Below, piece by piece: positions 31,636-42,900 of a stretch of 64,000 nt of DNA (position 1 is the first letter of the stretch; each line of letters starts with the position of its first letter). The notes beneath the pieces are model-generated. The model saw only the letters and a list, made by a program, of their open reading frames with translations. It made no database searches and was not told the DNA's origin. The position numbers and the translations under genes are program-made. Source of the DNA: Aotearoamyces nothofagi (lineage: Eukaryota; Ascomycota; Leotiomycetes; Leotiales; Tympanidaceae); assembly GCA_015345905.1 (NCBI GenBank), contig JADDTR010000018.1, forward strand, positions 434,361-498,360, read 5' to 3'.

Positions 31636-31885
31636 ACTTGCAGGCAGGTTGCCGTTGCCTCCGGCTTTAAATCTGAAAGGAATAGAAGCCAGCTTGTAAT
31701 TTAGACTCTCTTTTAATATTCGACATGAAGGATCAAGTCTTTGCCCGATTTTTATTTTGTGCGCTTGTCGATTGCCGATAAGAGCCGATAAGAAATCGGA
31801 AAATCTTGGCGCCCTCAAAAAAGTTTAAGCCAAATTACTTAGGCGCGACCTGCGACCTCGAGTTTTCTTTCATCACACATCGACA
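31636..31885. promoter_or_regulatory. Bidirectional TSR1/UTP7 promoter
   Basis: Only 250 bp separate the start codons of two 40S-biogenesis genes. The unit GCCGATAAGA is repeated exactly in tandem at 31774-31793, giving two GATAAG cores, followed by AATCGG. A TTTTTATTTT run lies at 31750-31759. Shared regulation is inferred from arrangement and function; I found no perfect PAC or RRPE box. Confidence 0.6.
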
Positions 31886-33608
31886 ATGGCAGAAGTCGCA
31901 GACACCATCGACGACACTGTCACGAAGGTCCATTTCAATGGGGCAGTACCTATAAAACGTGCGAGGCTAGCTATCCCTAGAGACCAAGACTCGGAGCTGC
32001 GAAGACGAAAAGAAGCGCAGATAGCCTATGGCCGAGGAAGAAAGATTCCTGTCAAGGGAATCAAGGATAAGAAACTGCGAGGGAATCTCAAGAAACTTGA
32101 GAATAAATACAAGGATGCGACATTAAAGGCCAAAGATGCAGAAATCTTGTTGGAAAATTCAGGCGGATTCTTGGAACCAGAGACCGAGCTCGAGCGAACA
32201 TACAAAGTTCGACAAGACGAAATCAGACAGGATGTTGCAATTGAAACGGCGAAGAAAGGCTTCGAGTTAAAGTTGGATACATTAGGTCCTTACGTTTGCG
32301 ACTACACACGAAATGGGCGAGAGTTGTTACTGGCAGGAAGGAAAGGCCATGTCGCAACTATGGACTGGAGGGGCGGCAAGTTGGGCTGCGAACTGCAGCT
32401 TGGAGAGACCGTACGTGATGCTAAATGGCTTAATAATAATCAGCGTTTTGCCGTTGCACAGAAAAAGTATGTCTACATATACGACAGTGCTGGAGTGGAG
32501 ATACATTGCTTGAAGAAACATATTGAGGTTACGAACATGGAGTTCTTGCCATATCACTACCTTTTGGCCACAGTGGTAAGTTACATATGGCTTTAAGTTG
32601 AACATATCGCTCCATACTAACATAGCTAAGGGAAACGCTGGATTTTTGAAGTACCAAGATATTTCCACAGGCCAAATGGTTATCGAACTTCCCACCCGTA
32701 TGGGTTCACCCACCGCCCTCACACAGAATCCTCATAACGCAATCCTACACGTAGGTCACCAAAACGGTGCTGTCACACTTTGGTCACCAAATTCTACCAC
32801 TCCACTGGTTAAACTTCTTGCACATCGAGGTCCAGTCCGTTCAATGGCTATTGATCGAGAAGGTCGATACATGGTATCCACTGGTCAAGACATGAAAATG
32901 TCTGTCTGGGATATCCGAATGTTCAAAGAAGTCAATAGTTACTTCACACGGCAACCCGCATCATCTGTTGCAATATCTGACCAAGGTTTGACCGCTGTAG
33001 GGTGGGGAACTCAAACCTCCATATGGCGAGGTTTATTTACCAAAGCATCTCTGGACCAAGAAAAAATCCAAAGTCCATATATGGCCTGGGGCGGCGAAGG
33101 AAAACGTATTGAGAGAGTAAAATGGTGCCCGTTCGAAGATGTTCTTGGCATTTCACACGACGCAGGCTTTTCCTCAATCATCGTGCCTGGCGCTGGTGAA
33201 CCCAATTTCGATGCGCTGGAAGTCAATCCGTTTGAGAACCCTAAGCAACGGCAAGAAGCCGAAGTCAAGTCTTTGCTTAACAAGCTACAGCCAGAGATGA
33301 TTTCATTGAACCCCGACTTTATCGGAAACCTTGACCTAATGTCCGAGGAGCAGAGAAAGGCAGACAAAGATCTTGATAAGGCACCCGTCGATGTGATTGC
33401 AGACATCAAGAACAGAGGAAGGGGAAAGAATAGCAGTCTGAGGAAATATCTTAGGAAGAAGGGCAGCAAGAATATTATTGACGAGCGAAGGATGAAGATT
33501 GAGGAATTAAGGAAGAGCCAGACTGAGAGGCAACAGAAGATATTAAAAGCAACTCAGGAAGAACTAGGATCTGCCTTGGGGCGCTTTGCAAAGAAGGGCG
33601 GCGTGTAA
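31886..33608 (+). CDS. UTP7: U3 snoRNP protein UTP7 (WDR46)
   Basis: Exons 31886-32575 and 32631-33608 (55-bp intron, GTAAGT donor, CTAAC branch) encode 555 aa, essentially the yeast length. Utp7 is a WD-repeat component of the nucleolar small-subunit processome needed for early pre-18S rRNA cleavages. The N-terminal helical region has KKLRGNLKKLENKYKDATLKAKDAEILLENSGGFLE. The beta-propeller follows, with TRNGRELLLAGRKGHVATMDW, VGHQNGAVTLWSPNSTTPLVKLLAHRGPVRSMAID and GRYMVSTGQDMKMSVWDIR. The BING4CT domain is at about 375-455 (YMAWGGEGKRIERVKWCPFEDVLGISHDAGFSSIIVPGAGEPNFDALEVNPFENPKQRQE), with a basic C-terminal tail. All are diagnostic for Utp7/WDR46. Confidence 0.97.
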
Positions 33609-33904
33609 AGGATAAAGGATATCTGCTTGGAAACTTTAGAATATGGTGATTACATGGCATTTTAACACGGAGTCCATGGCTGGGCTTACTTACATAGCAT
33701 CGTCGCTTGAGGCGCAATATTGGGATTTTCGAGAACGCCATGTCAGTCACAGACAGATGCACCGAAAACCCGACGTTTTATATGAATGGCTTCTTTTTCA
33801 AACTTGACTATCTTCTCGTGATATGTAACTTTGGCTGGGTGTATCCGCACCCGAAAGCAGTGTCCGCAACGCCTTAATCCATATCAGCCTTCGCAACATC
33901 TAAT

Positions 33905-34955
33905 CTAAGAAAAGTCCTCCTCCTTGTCCTGAATAGCATTCTTAACTCTCAGAAGAATCGTTGTCTTCCATTTGTCCAATTTGCTCATCTGATCATATTG
34001 GAACAGCTTGTCTGCAAAGACTTCTTGATCCCCTGCCTCCACTGCCTCGCTCAAATCTACCAGCAATTGATGCTCTCTAGTGCTGGCGAATGTGTGGTCC
34101 AGATCGCGATATTTTTCCAACGAACGGTTTGTAGCCACCGTATCTCCCACTGCAAGGAGGCAAATTCCTGATTTCAGGAAATAATCTTTCACAGACCACT
34201 TCATAAGGTTGTTTGATACGGACGAGGAGGCAACTTTCTCAAAGTTCTCGATCGCTTTGTAGTAATCGCCATCGAGTGCTGCTAAGTCGGCAACCTTTAG
34301 GAAGAGTTTGCTTGCCAATCTGTACGTATGCTATCAGCCTTAATCTCGTATCTTGTAGACGGTATATAAATTACGCTTCTGCATTATCACTTTCAAACCA
34401 ACTTGCCGCGAGCTCGTAGCTCTCCATAGCCTTCTTTTGGTCACCAATCTCCGTCTCATATAGTTCTGCTAGATTTTGCTTGTGCGTCGCTGCACGCCGG
34501 AAGTTGCCTTTCATTGTGTAGTGATCTATTGCGATGTCGAGGACCCGCGCAGCATCTAGGGGTTCAGTTTTGCGGTAGACCTTGAAGGCTTCGATGTATG
34601 TGTTGGCAGCATCGTCTGGTTCGCCAAGGTTCTTGGTCTGGATAACAGCAGCACGCTCAAACGCCTGACCAGCTTCCTTGGCTTGGTGGGGGAATGTATG
34701 TTAGCACTTTGTTTGGGATAGTTCATCGGCTTCTGGAAATCATACTTAGCTTCTGCAGTCGAAATGCATTCGCGGCTTGGTTGTATAGATCTGCTGCATT
34801 CTCCCATTTGTCTTGCTTGCTAAATATACTGAATCCACCGCCAGCGCTTGATGCAGCTTTGTCTGCCTGTAATCCCTATCAGTATGTAGCCGGCACTGCT
34901 GTGGAGGGGTACTTGAACATACCTTCTGCAAAAGCGCTCGAGGGTCTTGCGCCAT
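33905..34955 (-). CDS. SEC17: Alpha-SNAP, vesicle fusion factor
   Basis: Four exons (34955-34923, 34866-34746, 34681-34375, 34319-33905) join to 291 aa, the same size as yeast Sec17 (292). Alpha-SNAP binds SNARE complexes and recruits the NSF/Sec18 ATPase to take them apart after membrane fusion. The protein is all helical TPR-like. Recognisable pieces are MAQDPRALLQKADKAASSAGGGFSIF at the start, WENAADLYNQAANAFRLQK, KEAGQAFERAAVIQ, AATHKQNLAELYETEIGDQKKAMESYELAASWFE, and LMKWSVKDYFLKSGICLLAVGD. The C-terminal KLDKWKTTILLRVKNAI carries the conserved Leu pair that stimulates Sec18. Introns are 56, 64 and 55 bp. The first exon is only 33 nt. Convergent with UTP7, 296 bp away. Confidence 0.97.
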
Positions 34956-35239
34956 GGTTGTAGTCTAAAGCATTCGGTAGGAAATAAGTAAAGCTCAATT
35001 TAGGAGGTAGTCGGAGGTTGCTTCTACTCTCAAGTTGGCATGTGTCTCAAGTCGGGGCCGTAGTGTAGTGTCTGACGTTCCACGTTGCTGGAAGTAGTCG
35101 CCTAGAAAAGTGTTAGCGCCATCTCGAAAGCTTTATCTTAGCGGTGCATGAACGTCACCGGGTGTGTAAGAGTAGCATTTCTCTTGAACCTATTCCTATG
35201 GTGCTAATAGTATTGCAGTAATCGGCATATATTTTCACA

Positions 35240-35860
35240 ATGCTAGGGTTGAAATGTTTGCGCTGTCGAGTAGCTTTGCGCCAAACTGAACGAACTCTCA
35301 GCACCCGCGCAACCTTCTCACGATGCCATTACAGCTTCAATGCCGCCCAGAAGAACGAAGCCAATAGTAGTAAAGTCGACGGGAAGGCAAACTCAATCGA
35401 TATCCACAAACTCCTATCCACTCCATCCTGGTCTGCTCGTTCTCTCTTACCCTCTGCCTCGGACACGACCATACCATCTGTCACACCGGCTCAATTACAC
35501 CATCTACTACGACTTTCCGCTCTCCCCCAGCCTAAAAGTCTAGAAGAAGAGGCAGAAATGCTTAGCACATTGGAAACACAACTGCATTTTGTAAGGGATA
35601 TACAGAGTGTCGACACTACCGGGGTGGAACCACTACATGCTATCCGTGACGAGACGGAAGAGGGAATTAGAGAGAATACGATAGGCCTGGAGACGCTGAA
35701 GGAAGCCTTTTTAAACGAGGAAATGAGGGGTAGGAATAAGCGGCCAAGACGGAGGAAAGATATTGAGGTACCAAAATTGGAAGCAGAGGATTGGGACGTC
35801 CTGGGCACAGCAGAAAGAACAGTTGGAAAGTATTTTGTTGTGAATAGCAGCAAAGAATAG
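35240..35860 (+). CDS. gta3: Mitochondrial GatC/Gta3-type amidotransferase subunit
   Basis: This 206-aa single-exon protein is a small subunit of the mitochondrial glutamyl-tRNA(Gln) amidotransferase, which converts Glu-tRNA(Gln) to Gln-tRNA(Gln) with GatA and GatB. The N terminus (MLGLKCLRCRVALRQTERTLSTRATFSRC) is a basic presequence without acids. The Gta3/GatC domain covers about residues 52-160: IDIHKLLSTPSWSARSLLP, TPAQLHHLLRLSALPQP, EEEAEMLSTLETQLHFVRDIQSVDTTGVEPLHAIRDET. This last stretch is the GatC-like helix pair that clamps GatA. The basic GRNKRPRRRKD and the WDVLGTAERTVGKYFVV end are also typical of the fungal family. It is convergent with the DUF726 gene (82 bp between stops). 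Confidence 0.9.
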   Translation: MLGLKCLRCRVALRQTERTLSTRATFSRCHYSFNAAQKNEANSSKVDGKANSIDIHKLLSTPSWSARSLLPSASDTTIPSVTPAQLHHLLRLSALPQPKSLEEEAEMLSTLETQLHFVRDIQSVDTTGVEPLHAIRDETEEGIRENTIGLETLKEAFLNEEMRGRNKRPRRRKDIEVPKLEAEDWDVLGTAERTVGKYFVVNSSKE

Positions 35861-35942
35861 AATTGATACCCATTGTGAAAGCGTCGCTATATAATTTCAA
35901 ATATATATGCTAGTTCTTGTCCTCCCAACTCGGCTGTTACGG

Positions 35943-38105
35943 TCAACCAAGGTGCAAATTCTCAGTGGATATCTGCAGCGCGTTCTTCTCCTTTTTCTCC
36001 TCTATCTCCTTTTGCAACTTTACGGCCTCTTTATCAGGATCAACCGCATCGCCCTTCAACTCATCTTCTTTCTTCTCTTCCTCATCAAGCAAAGTAAGGG
36101 TCTCCTCTTCCTTTGCAACCTGTTCCACATCGATATCTTCCCAGCCAATTTTCTCTAAAATTACACCGACAAGATATTGATATCTCAGGTGACCAGTGAC
36201 CAACTTACTAACGTTGACGTTTTCGATGCCCTTGACTTCTTGGACTTCCTGAATACCAGCAACGCCGAGTTGAATACTGCTTGTGCGGTATAGAAATGCG
36301 AGGATATAATCGTTCTCGGAGTAGACATTAACGAGTCTTCCGGTGACGACACTCTTCATTGCACGCCAAACACTAGAGTCCGAAGGAGCTGGTGCGCCAA
36401 TTAGTACAGCAGATTCGATCAAGCCAAATGCCCGTCTTTCTGCGAGGCTCATTAAGCACGAATAGATCACTCGGGCCCCCAAACTGTAGCCAACCAGAGT
36501 GACAGGGCGTTCTCCTTGGGCTTTGTTGATGATGGCATCAGCAAGAACTAAGCCGGCTTTATCTGCTCTACTCTTTGCAACACTGAATGGGTTGTCGATG
36601 ATCTTGCTAACTTTCAATAGACCTAGTGGCCACAGTGCAGCTGCAAGGCTTGCAAAGATAGTTCGTGAAATGATTTCTTTCTTTGCCATACCCCATGCTG
36701 TACTTTTGACAACCGATTCCAGGGACGTCCCTAGACCCATGAGGGCCTGTAACTCCCAACGTAAGGCGAATACCTCACTTTGATGACCCAACACTCGCCA
36801 TGGATTGATAATGTCTTCCTTCTGGGTTATCCACCCGCTGATCCCGACCGTAACCCGTAGCCTCCTATCCTCTGCCGGCACTTCTTTAATGTGCTTCCAA
36901 TGTCTCTTTGAGCCCCGAAGGGGTAGGAATGCAAAATCCTCCACTTCCTTTGCATAGGAATCCATCATCTTGCCGGTCATTCTGCCCCCGTAAGCACCAA
37001 ATAGAGCCCCAACAATGACACCGCTCTCCGCCAAAGTACCGAGTAGTCCCGCTGCCGCTGTAGCCCCTAGACCCAAGCCTCCCATAACTGACCCAATGCC
37101 GGCAGCTACTAATGGTGCTGCAAGACCTCCGGTTATTCCGATTAACGCTGCACCTGCAATACCAGCCAGTCCGACTTTCCACCTTCTTGAAGTCTGCTTC
37201 TCGTCGCTTCGCTTATGTGCTTCTTCTTCGCCGGACATATGCTTTGATGCTTCAACAAGAGTTTGAGCAACCTTGACTTCATCTTCGGTAAGAGTATCAA
37301 GAGGTATATGTAAAGAAGATGCAATGTGGAGTAGAAGGATTCGCGAATGGGGTACATAGTGCTTGAGTGAAAGTAGGAGCAGAAGCATGGCATGTAATAC
37401 GAGGACCCTCTTCTCTATAGGGAGAGAATAGAGAACTGTAGATGTGGGCGGATATAGGGTCATAAGAGCTGCATCTGGGTCCTGTATGTCATCCTCGTGT
37501 ATGTCTTCCTTTGAGTCTAGATAGCGGTTAGTAATTTCAAAAAGAGGTCGACGGGTATAGCGACAAGGTTATTGGAGCAGGAACTTACTCGGGAATAGGT
37601 TTGTCAAGTTTTTAATTGTATGTTCAGGTCGAGACTGGGTGTTGGCATTGTCCTCATCCTTCATCTTAACTTCCTCATGCTGCTTCTCTGCAGCCTTTCT
37701 AGAGTTCACAACCTCTCCAATTCTCGATATCACGGAATCCTGCCACTGGTGGAAGTACTCTAGAGCAGCAATTTTTAACTCTAGCATCTGAGGTGCGGAT
37801 AACTCCTTCTCTCGCTTCTCCCGCATTTGGCGCATCTTCAGCTCTTCCATAGTCTCCTCCTTGGAAATATCTTCATTGACGTTAAGATTCTTCTCGTCAA
37901 TCTTGATCGGTGGTTGACCATCCTTACTTCCATTCACCGAGGCGTCAAAGGTATTGAGTATCTGTTTCTGCATCCCCTCCGTGATTTTGGCTACAAGGAG
38001 GGTGAGCTCTGCGCGCTGCTCTTGAGTCAAGAGCGTGCTGAGATCTTGTTCATGCTGTGGCCCTTCTATAGGGCCTTCTTTTGCTGTCCATGACGCCATA
38101 GCCAC
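35943..38105 (-). CDS. MIL1: DUF726 lipase-fold membrane protein (Mil1-like)
   Basis: Exons 38105-37589 and 37516-35943 (72-bp intron) encode 696 aa of the DUF726/TMCO4 family; the yeast member is Mil1 (YFL034W), linked to clathrin adaptor function. The N-terminal third is charged and helical. Residues about 310-400 hold very Gly/Ala-rich hydrophobic segments (VGLAGIAGAALIGITGGLAAPLVAAGIGSVMGGLGLG, AAAGLLGTLAESGVIVGALFGAYGG), probably two or more membrane hairpins. The alpha/beta-hydrolase-like part follows, with VTVGISGWITQKEDIINPWRVLG, SEVFALRWELQALMGLG and the nucleophile-elbow motif TLVGYSLGARVIYSCL, so the serine is kept. An acidic, coiled-coil tail ends the protein. Enzyme activity is inferred from the GxSxG motif only. 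Met 1 and Met 3 are both possible starts. Confidence 0.92.
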
Positions 38106-39310
38106 TGAGCTGGAATATACGAAGGTGAAAGAGATCTAGATGATCTTTCCCAGTTATATGTGCTGTTATCTTCGCGCCTCATATACCCTAAAGAGGGCGA
38201 CAAGGAGGTGTGACGTAGTTGCTTTGAGTATATCAATTCTGATTGGTCAACATGGTGCAAGGCAGCAAGGTTGGCGAGGCTGAAAGCTTCTCTACTATAT
38301 CGATGGGAATCCGAAAGATATATATGCTTTTGATGGCAAGTAGCACCAGGAAATGGCGGGATAATTTTCCGAGACCTTCACAGGAGGCTCAGAGGAAGCA
38401 GTTCCAATCGATATATGTGCCAAATTTAAGAAATTCAATCGAAGGCGTTGCCGTGAAATAACAATTGCGTTGCAGTATCGTGTTTTGTTAAAAGTTGTTT
38501 GGTTCGCTTGCCAATGTCTCCTAGACTGGCTTAGGCTTCACTGCTTCATCACGCCTGCTATATTCTGACAGCGACCAGCAGCAGCCCTTTTGCCTGAGTA
38601 CTGCATTTTCTCGGGGTAGCTTTACAAGTCCAGCTCTGGGGTTCTGACACCGTTCTAATATCTTGCTATCTCGACTAAGGTATTTGTAAAACGTGTACAG
38701 TATCTTTAGTCCTATCATCCATGATGGCCCGAAAAATGTTGACAAGAACCATCAAAGAGTTGCTGCCATCCGGGTCATTCTATGCATCGCATCATTGAGC
38801 TCATCTAAGATCGGATGTAATCACTGGACCAACTCTCTGAGACTGCGTTGACAGCTTGAAATAGGAAATATTGACGCGAGCCATTGGACGGTATTACTTA
38901 TGGCTGCTAATGGAAGGCAGGCATGAAGCGGAGCACAGCTGCTTCTTGAGAAGGGGACGGAGCTTAACTAGGATCATCGGATAGTTTACATCATATAATG
39001 TGGTTTGGAATAGGTAGAAGCAATAATGCGGCTGTTGCTAGAAGGGAGCGCTATATACACTTATAGGCCCTGGTATAATAGCGAAATTGAAAAGAGACCG
39101 CTTTTTTGTGTGGCAACTCCTGCCCAATCTCCTTCTATAACAGGCCTCTCCTTTCTAGTTAACAAGTTTGCTTTCTTCCGCTGCGTAAATCGTCGACGCG
39201 TCCCAGCCCGAGTACGAAGCTAAGACGGAGCCCTACATTCGCATGCGAGCTGTAAGGGCTGTGTGATATGGAGCAATCTAAGTAGATTTCTTGGTTGTTC
39301 AAAAGCGTGG
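38106..39310. other. 1.2-kb gene-poor region
   Basis: The first part is the promoter of the DUF726 gene. An ankyrin-repeat relic is listed separately. The remainder shows no gene; the frames at 38243-38461 and 38521-38745 look random. Confidence 0.5.
38882..39061 (+). pseudogene. Ankyrin-repeat relic
   Basis: One plus-strand frame still spells two damaged ankyrin repeats: WTVLLMAANGRQA-x-SGAQLLLEKGTELN and VEAIMRLLLEGSAIYT. These match the consensus TPLxxAAxxGhexxVxLLLexGAdin. Four or five in-frame stops interrupt about 60 codons. No start, flanking domain or splice pattern can rescue it, so it is a fragment of a former ankyrin-repeat gene, a class that duplicates often in fungi. Confidence 0.6.
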
Positions 39311-39670
39311 TTACAAGGACCCGTGAGATACTTTGGCCTTCAAAGCAGATTCCGTAGCTGCTGATCGACTCGCGTCGGCTTCTGCGTCCCTTAAAGCCTT
39401 TGTTTCTGGATCACTTGCATCACGCTCAAGCACAAGGTCCTTTCTGAGGGCCCAATCAGCTAATTATTGCATATATGCGTAGTTTGTGGCAAACCTTGAC
39501 TGCTCTTCTTTTTCTAACTGCTGCTCTTTGAAAGCCGGTCCGAAAACCCAGAGACCTGTTAGAAGTCAGCGTGATCCAGGCTTGCGAAGCCTTTTGGTAA
39601 ACTACTCGCCATTGGTAATACCAAAAGCCGTGGCTAGGAACAATGGGAAGATACCACGAAGTTTACTCAT
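39311..39670 (-). CDS. 84-aa small protein, probably mitochondrial
   Basis: Three short exons (39670-39610, 39555-39495, 39443-39311) join in phase to exactly 85 codons including the stop. The protein starts MSKLRGIFPLFLATAFGITNG, continues LWVFGPAFKEQQLEKEEQSR, and ends in a charged helical tail (ERDASDPETKALRDAEADASRSA, then KVSHGSL). One hydrophobic helix at about residues 7-27 followed by a charged coiled segment suggests a single-pass, possibly mitochondrial inner-membrane protein. The first intron uses a GC donor (G|GCGAGT) with TTCTAAC just before its acceptor; the second is GTTTGC...CTCAG with TAGCTGAT. I cannot name the family. The joint fit of phase, branch sites and protein logic is good evidence for a gene that no single open frame reveals. 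Confidence 0.72.
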
Positions 39671-39922
39671 GATACCTGAAATTTAGATGTTCCATTTATC
39701 ACGTGAAGTTCCAGAGTTGGAGGCAAATGCGATGAAGTTCGGTTGACCGGACGAGGTCCGGTAAATCTTCGGTGACATGATACCCCTGCAACTTTTAAGT
39801 CGCGGATTCCTACCTATGTCGCGTCAACATGCAAAGAGTTGAAAGTTTTCTCAGATTCACCAAAACGCGTCAGCAGACTGCAGATTGATCCTGCTGCACT
39901 GCATTTATGCTATCAGACAATT

Positions 39923-42900
39923 ATGTCTACCTGGAAGGAGCAAGGGGTTGTGCCAGACTCGGATGAGGAGGACCTTTTGGATAGCCAAAGCACAGCAGGT
40001 GGGGGAGAGGATTCACAGGCCTTTGGTGATAGAGAAAATGATGTGCGAGAGACCGAATCGCAGCTGGCTGCGGATAATACCACGATACATCAATATAATC
40101 CCGCCGAGACACCCCCAGATATTAGCACCACTGTACCGGTCCATGACCGGCTGGATGGAAGTCAGCGACATGACGAAGCAACATGCCAACCGGCTGCGAC
40201 TTTCCTCGATTCTTCCCAATCTTCACAAGTATCCAGAGTACCCCATGAATTACTCGAATTGGAGCCCGGTCGAGCTCCAATTCCCGAAGAACTGGAACGA
40301 CAGCAGCCTGAATCAGAAAGCATGGTGGCGGAACGATATCTACACTCTACAGCTTGCCCTGACCTCGATGAGGATATATCTATGAGCTATGTGAGGCTTT
40401 CCTCACCATTATCATCCCTAACGAGCCTTGGATCTACCCCTCCTAGTCCGAATTTTGAGAGCGTCAACGTACTCGAAGAGGCGCTCGCTCTGCCACTGTC
40501 CCAGGAAACCCCCGAAATGACACAAAAACAGGCGACGAACGAACTGGGGATCATGTATGATAAGGGAAGTTTTGAGCCTACAAGGAAACGATCTCTCCGT
40601 GAGCGAAATCCCATACAACTTCATCCGTATGCTTTAGAAGGGGAGAAGTACCGTCGTTTGCTTATGGCCCGTGGAATGAGACCATTGAAACTGGCACAGG
40701 GCCAACAAGAAGCCAAGGGAACCGTTCACCACAATGATTCTCAAGATACTGAATTCGACAACGAAGAAGAGAGTCAGAATCTTAGTTTTGACGAAGAACA
40801 ACAAAGCTCACAATTATCATCCCAATGCACAAGACGCGGTGAAGATGATATATTGGTCCTCAATCATGCAAGTTATAAGCCGAGCCACCATGAGGACGAT
40901 GCTGATGAGGACGACGAATTCCCTGATATCGATGTCCTTGTGGACCAAGTACACTATAGAGGTCGATACCCTAACATGTCTCATCAAGCGGCTTCTCAGC
41001 ATCCTAATATCAAGCCTCGAACGTACTCAAGACACAAAACGGCCCAAAACCCCAAGTCTCAATCTTTTGCTATCGCGGCTAATGCTGATGTTTTCGATGT
41101 GCCTCCATCACCACCAACAACTAGCTCTCCGCTTCGGACCTTGATGGCCAATTTTGGTGGCCGGAATCAACGCCCAAAGTTGATAGCATCCACATCAAGT
41201 AGAGAAGCGTCAGTTGAGCAGCCAAATTTAGTTCCGGCTGGTGATTTACCAACTCCAATGACTAGTGCCGTAAAACAGACCGTGGATCTTACAACAATGG
41301 ACCTAGATGACTTAGATGGTAGCGACCCTTTTGCTTCTGACTCAGTATCCGTTGCATCTGTATCTTCGCGACCAGATGAATCTGTGCAGCTACAAAGCGC
41401 TGGGAAAAGAATTCGTGGAGTATTGCCGGCATCATGGCTTCGTCTTGACCAGCATATCCGTCAGCCCGAAGAGCAAATAGACACGACGTCCGAGAACCGC
41501 AGTGTATCACCGCCAAGATCAGCCATACGTCGTGGAGTTGCTATCCCAAAGCCTATATCGAACAGAACTAGTTCCATAACAACAAAGGACAGTCCTATCA
41601 ATTATTTTTTGTCAGATGACTCTGATGGGGACGACGATTTTGACTTCCCAGCATCTGAGCCGATAACAGTGGAGAAATTCAGACAAGCAAGCGTATTTTC
41701 GCAGTCAGATATAGGATTTGCTATAGAAGACGATAGAGTTGATGCAATGCTGCCACCTCGCAAACGGCAGGCAAAGCTATTACCTGACCAAAGACCCCAT
41801 AAGAAACGAGGAGTATCTACATCACTGTTCAAAAAAACGCATAGCGTGCTTTTTCACCAGCCTCGGATCACTGAACAGCTTGACTCCAGAGGTGATAAAG
41901 CCAGACAGACCAGAGTGAAACTACCTCAAAAAATGGTGTCTCACCGCAACAAACCTCCAAGGCTTAGCATTCTCGATGTTATGTCCACTAGCCAAGACCT
42001 TCAGCAACGACCACCACAATTTATTCGCATTGCAGCTCGTAACGCTAGATGCAGGCGCGGACTTGGAAGGCACTCACCAGCACGGAAATTTATAAGACTT
42101 GCGAGTCGTGAAGACACCGTTGATGCTCAGACCGTCCTTCAGAATTGGAGAGAGGGGACTTTACAACCACTGAAACATTCGCGGTCTCTAAGACGTCCAC
42201 TTCAGCAAATGACAGCCAATCAACAACGTCAAATGATGCTCCCATCACCTCTGTCGTCGGATGAATCATCTGTTAATCTGGGTATATTAGGTAACAATGG
42301 TATCGAAAAGGATACGGTCTCTCATCCAAAACAAGCACAGATATCCTGGACGAAACACTCTCAAAATATTACCTCAGGACAAACAATCGAAGGGAGAACG
42401 AGGAAGCTGCAGCAAATCACAATTAGAAACCGAAAACCACCAACGCGAATTGAAACTATTTTAGTAAGACCTGCCCAGCTAGAGACATCAGAAGTGGAGT
42501 ATAGGCATCGACATGCCAAAGCTGCTTTCGGCTTCACGAAGAAGTCTCTCGATGCTTTTTATAGGAAGACGCATAAGGGGTCTGCTGTCCGCGGCGATGT
42601 TCAGTTGGCAAGATTTCTAGCAAACGATGATTTTAGTACTTCAACTCTACAGCTAGGTTCTTCCATGACAGATGAACCGCAGATTGAATCCTCCCCTCTT
42701 GTGCCTGCGACTAATACAAGGAGACTGCTCCGCCGTCGAAAACAAGTCCCACGGCGCATTGACGCAGGTGCAGCCAGATATCGTCAACCTAGTGAACCGT
42801 TAGTTCTGGAGTTTTTAGAGCAACCTAAAGATCCCGGAGATAATGTTCTGATTGTAGGAAAACTCCTTGGCCTGGGAAATTTTGGCACTCAATACACCCA

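Noticed and set aside
39839-39922. Longer N terminus for MMS22
   Set aside because: The frame is open but begins with TTG; the first ATG gives the expected acidic start MSTWKEQG.
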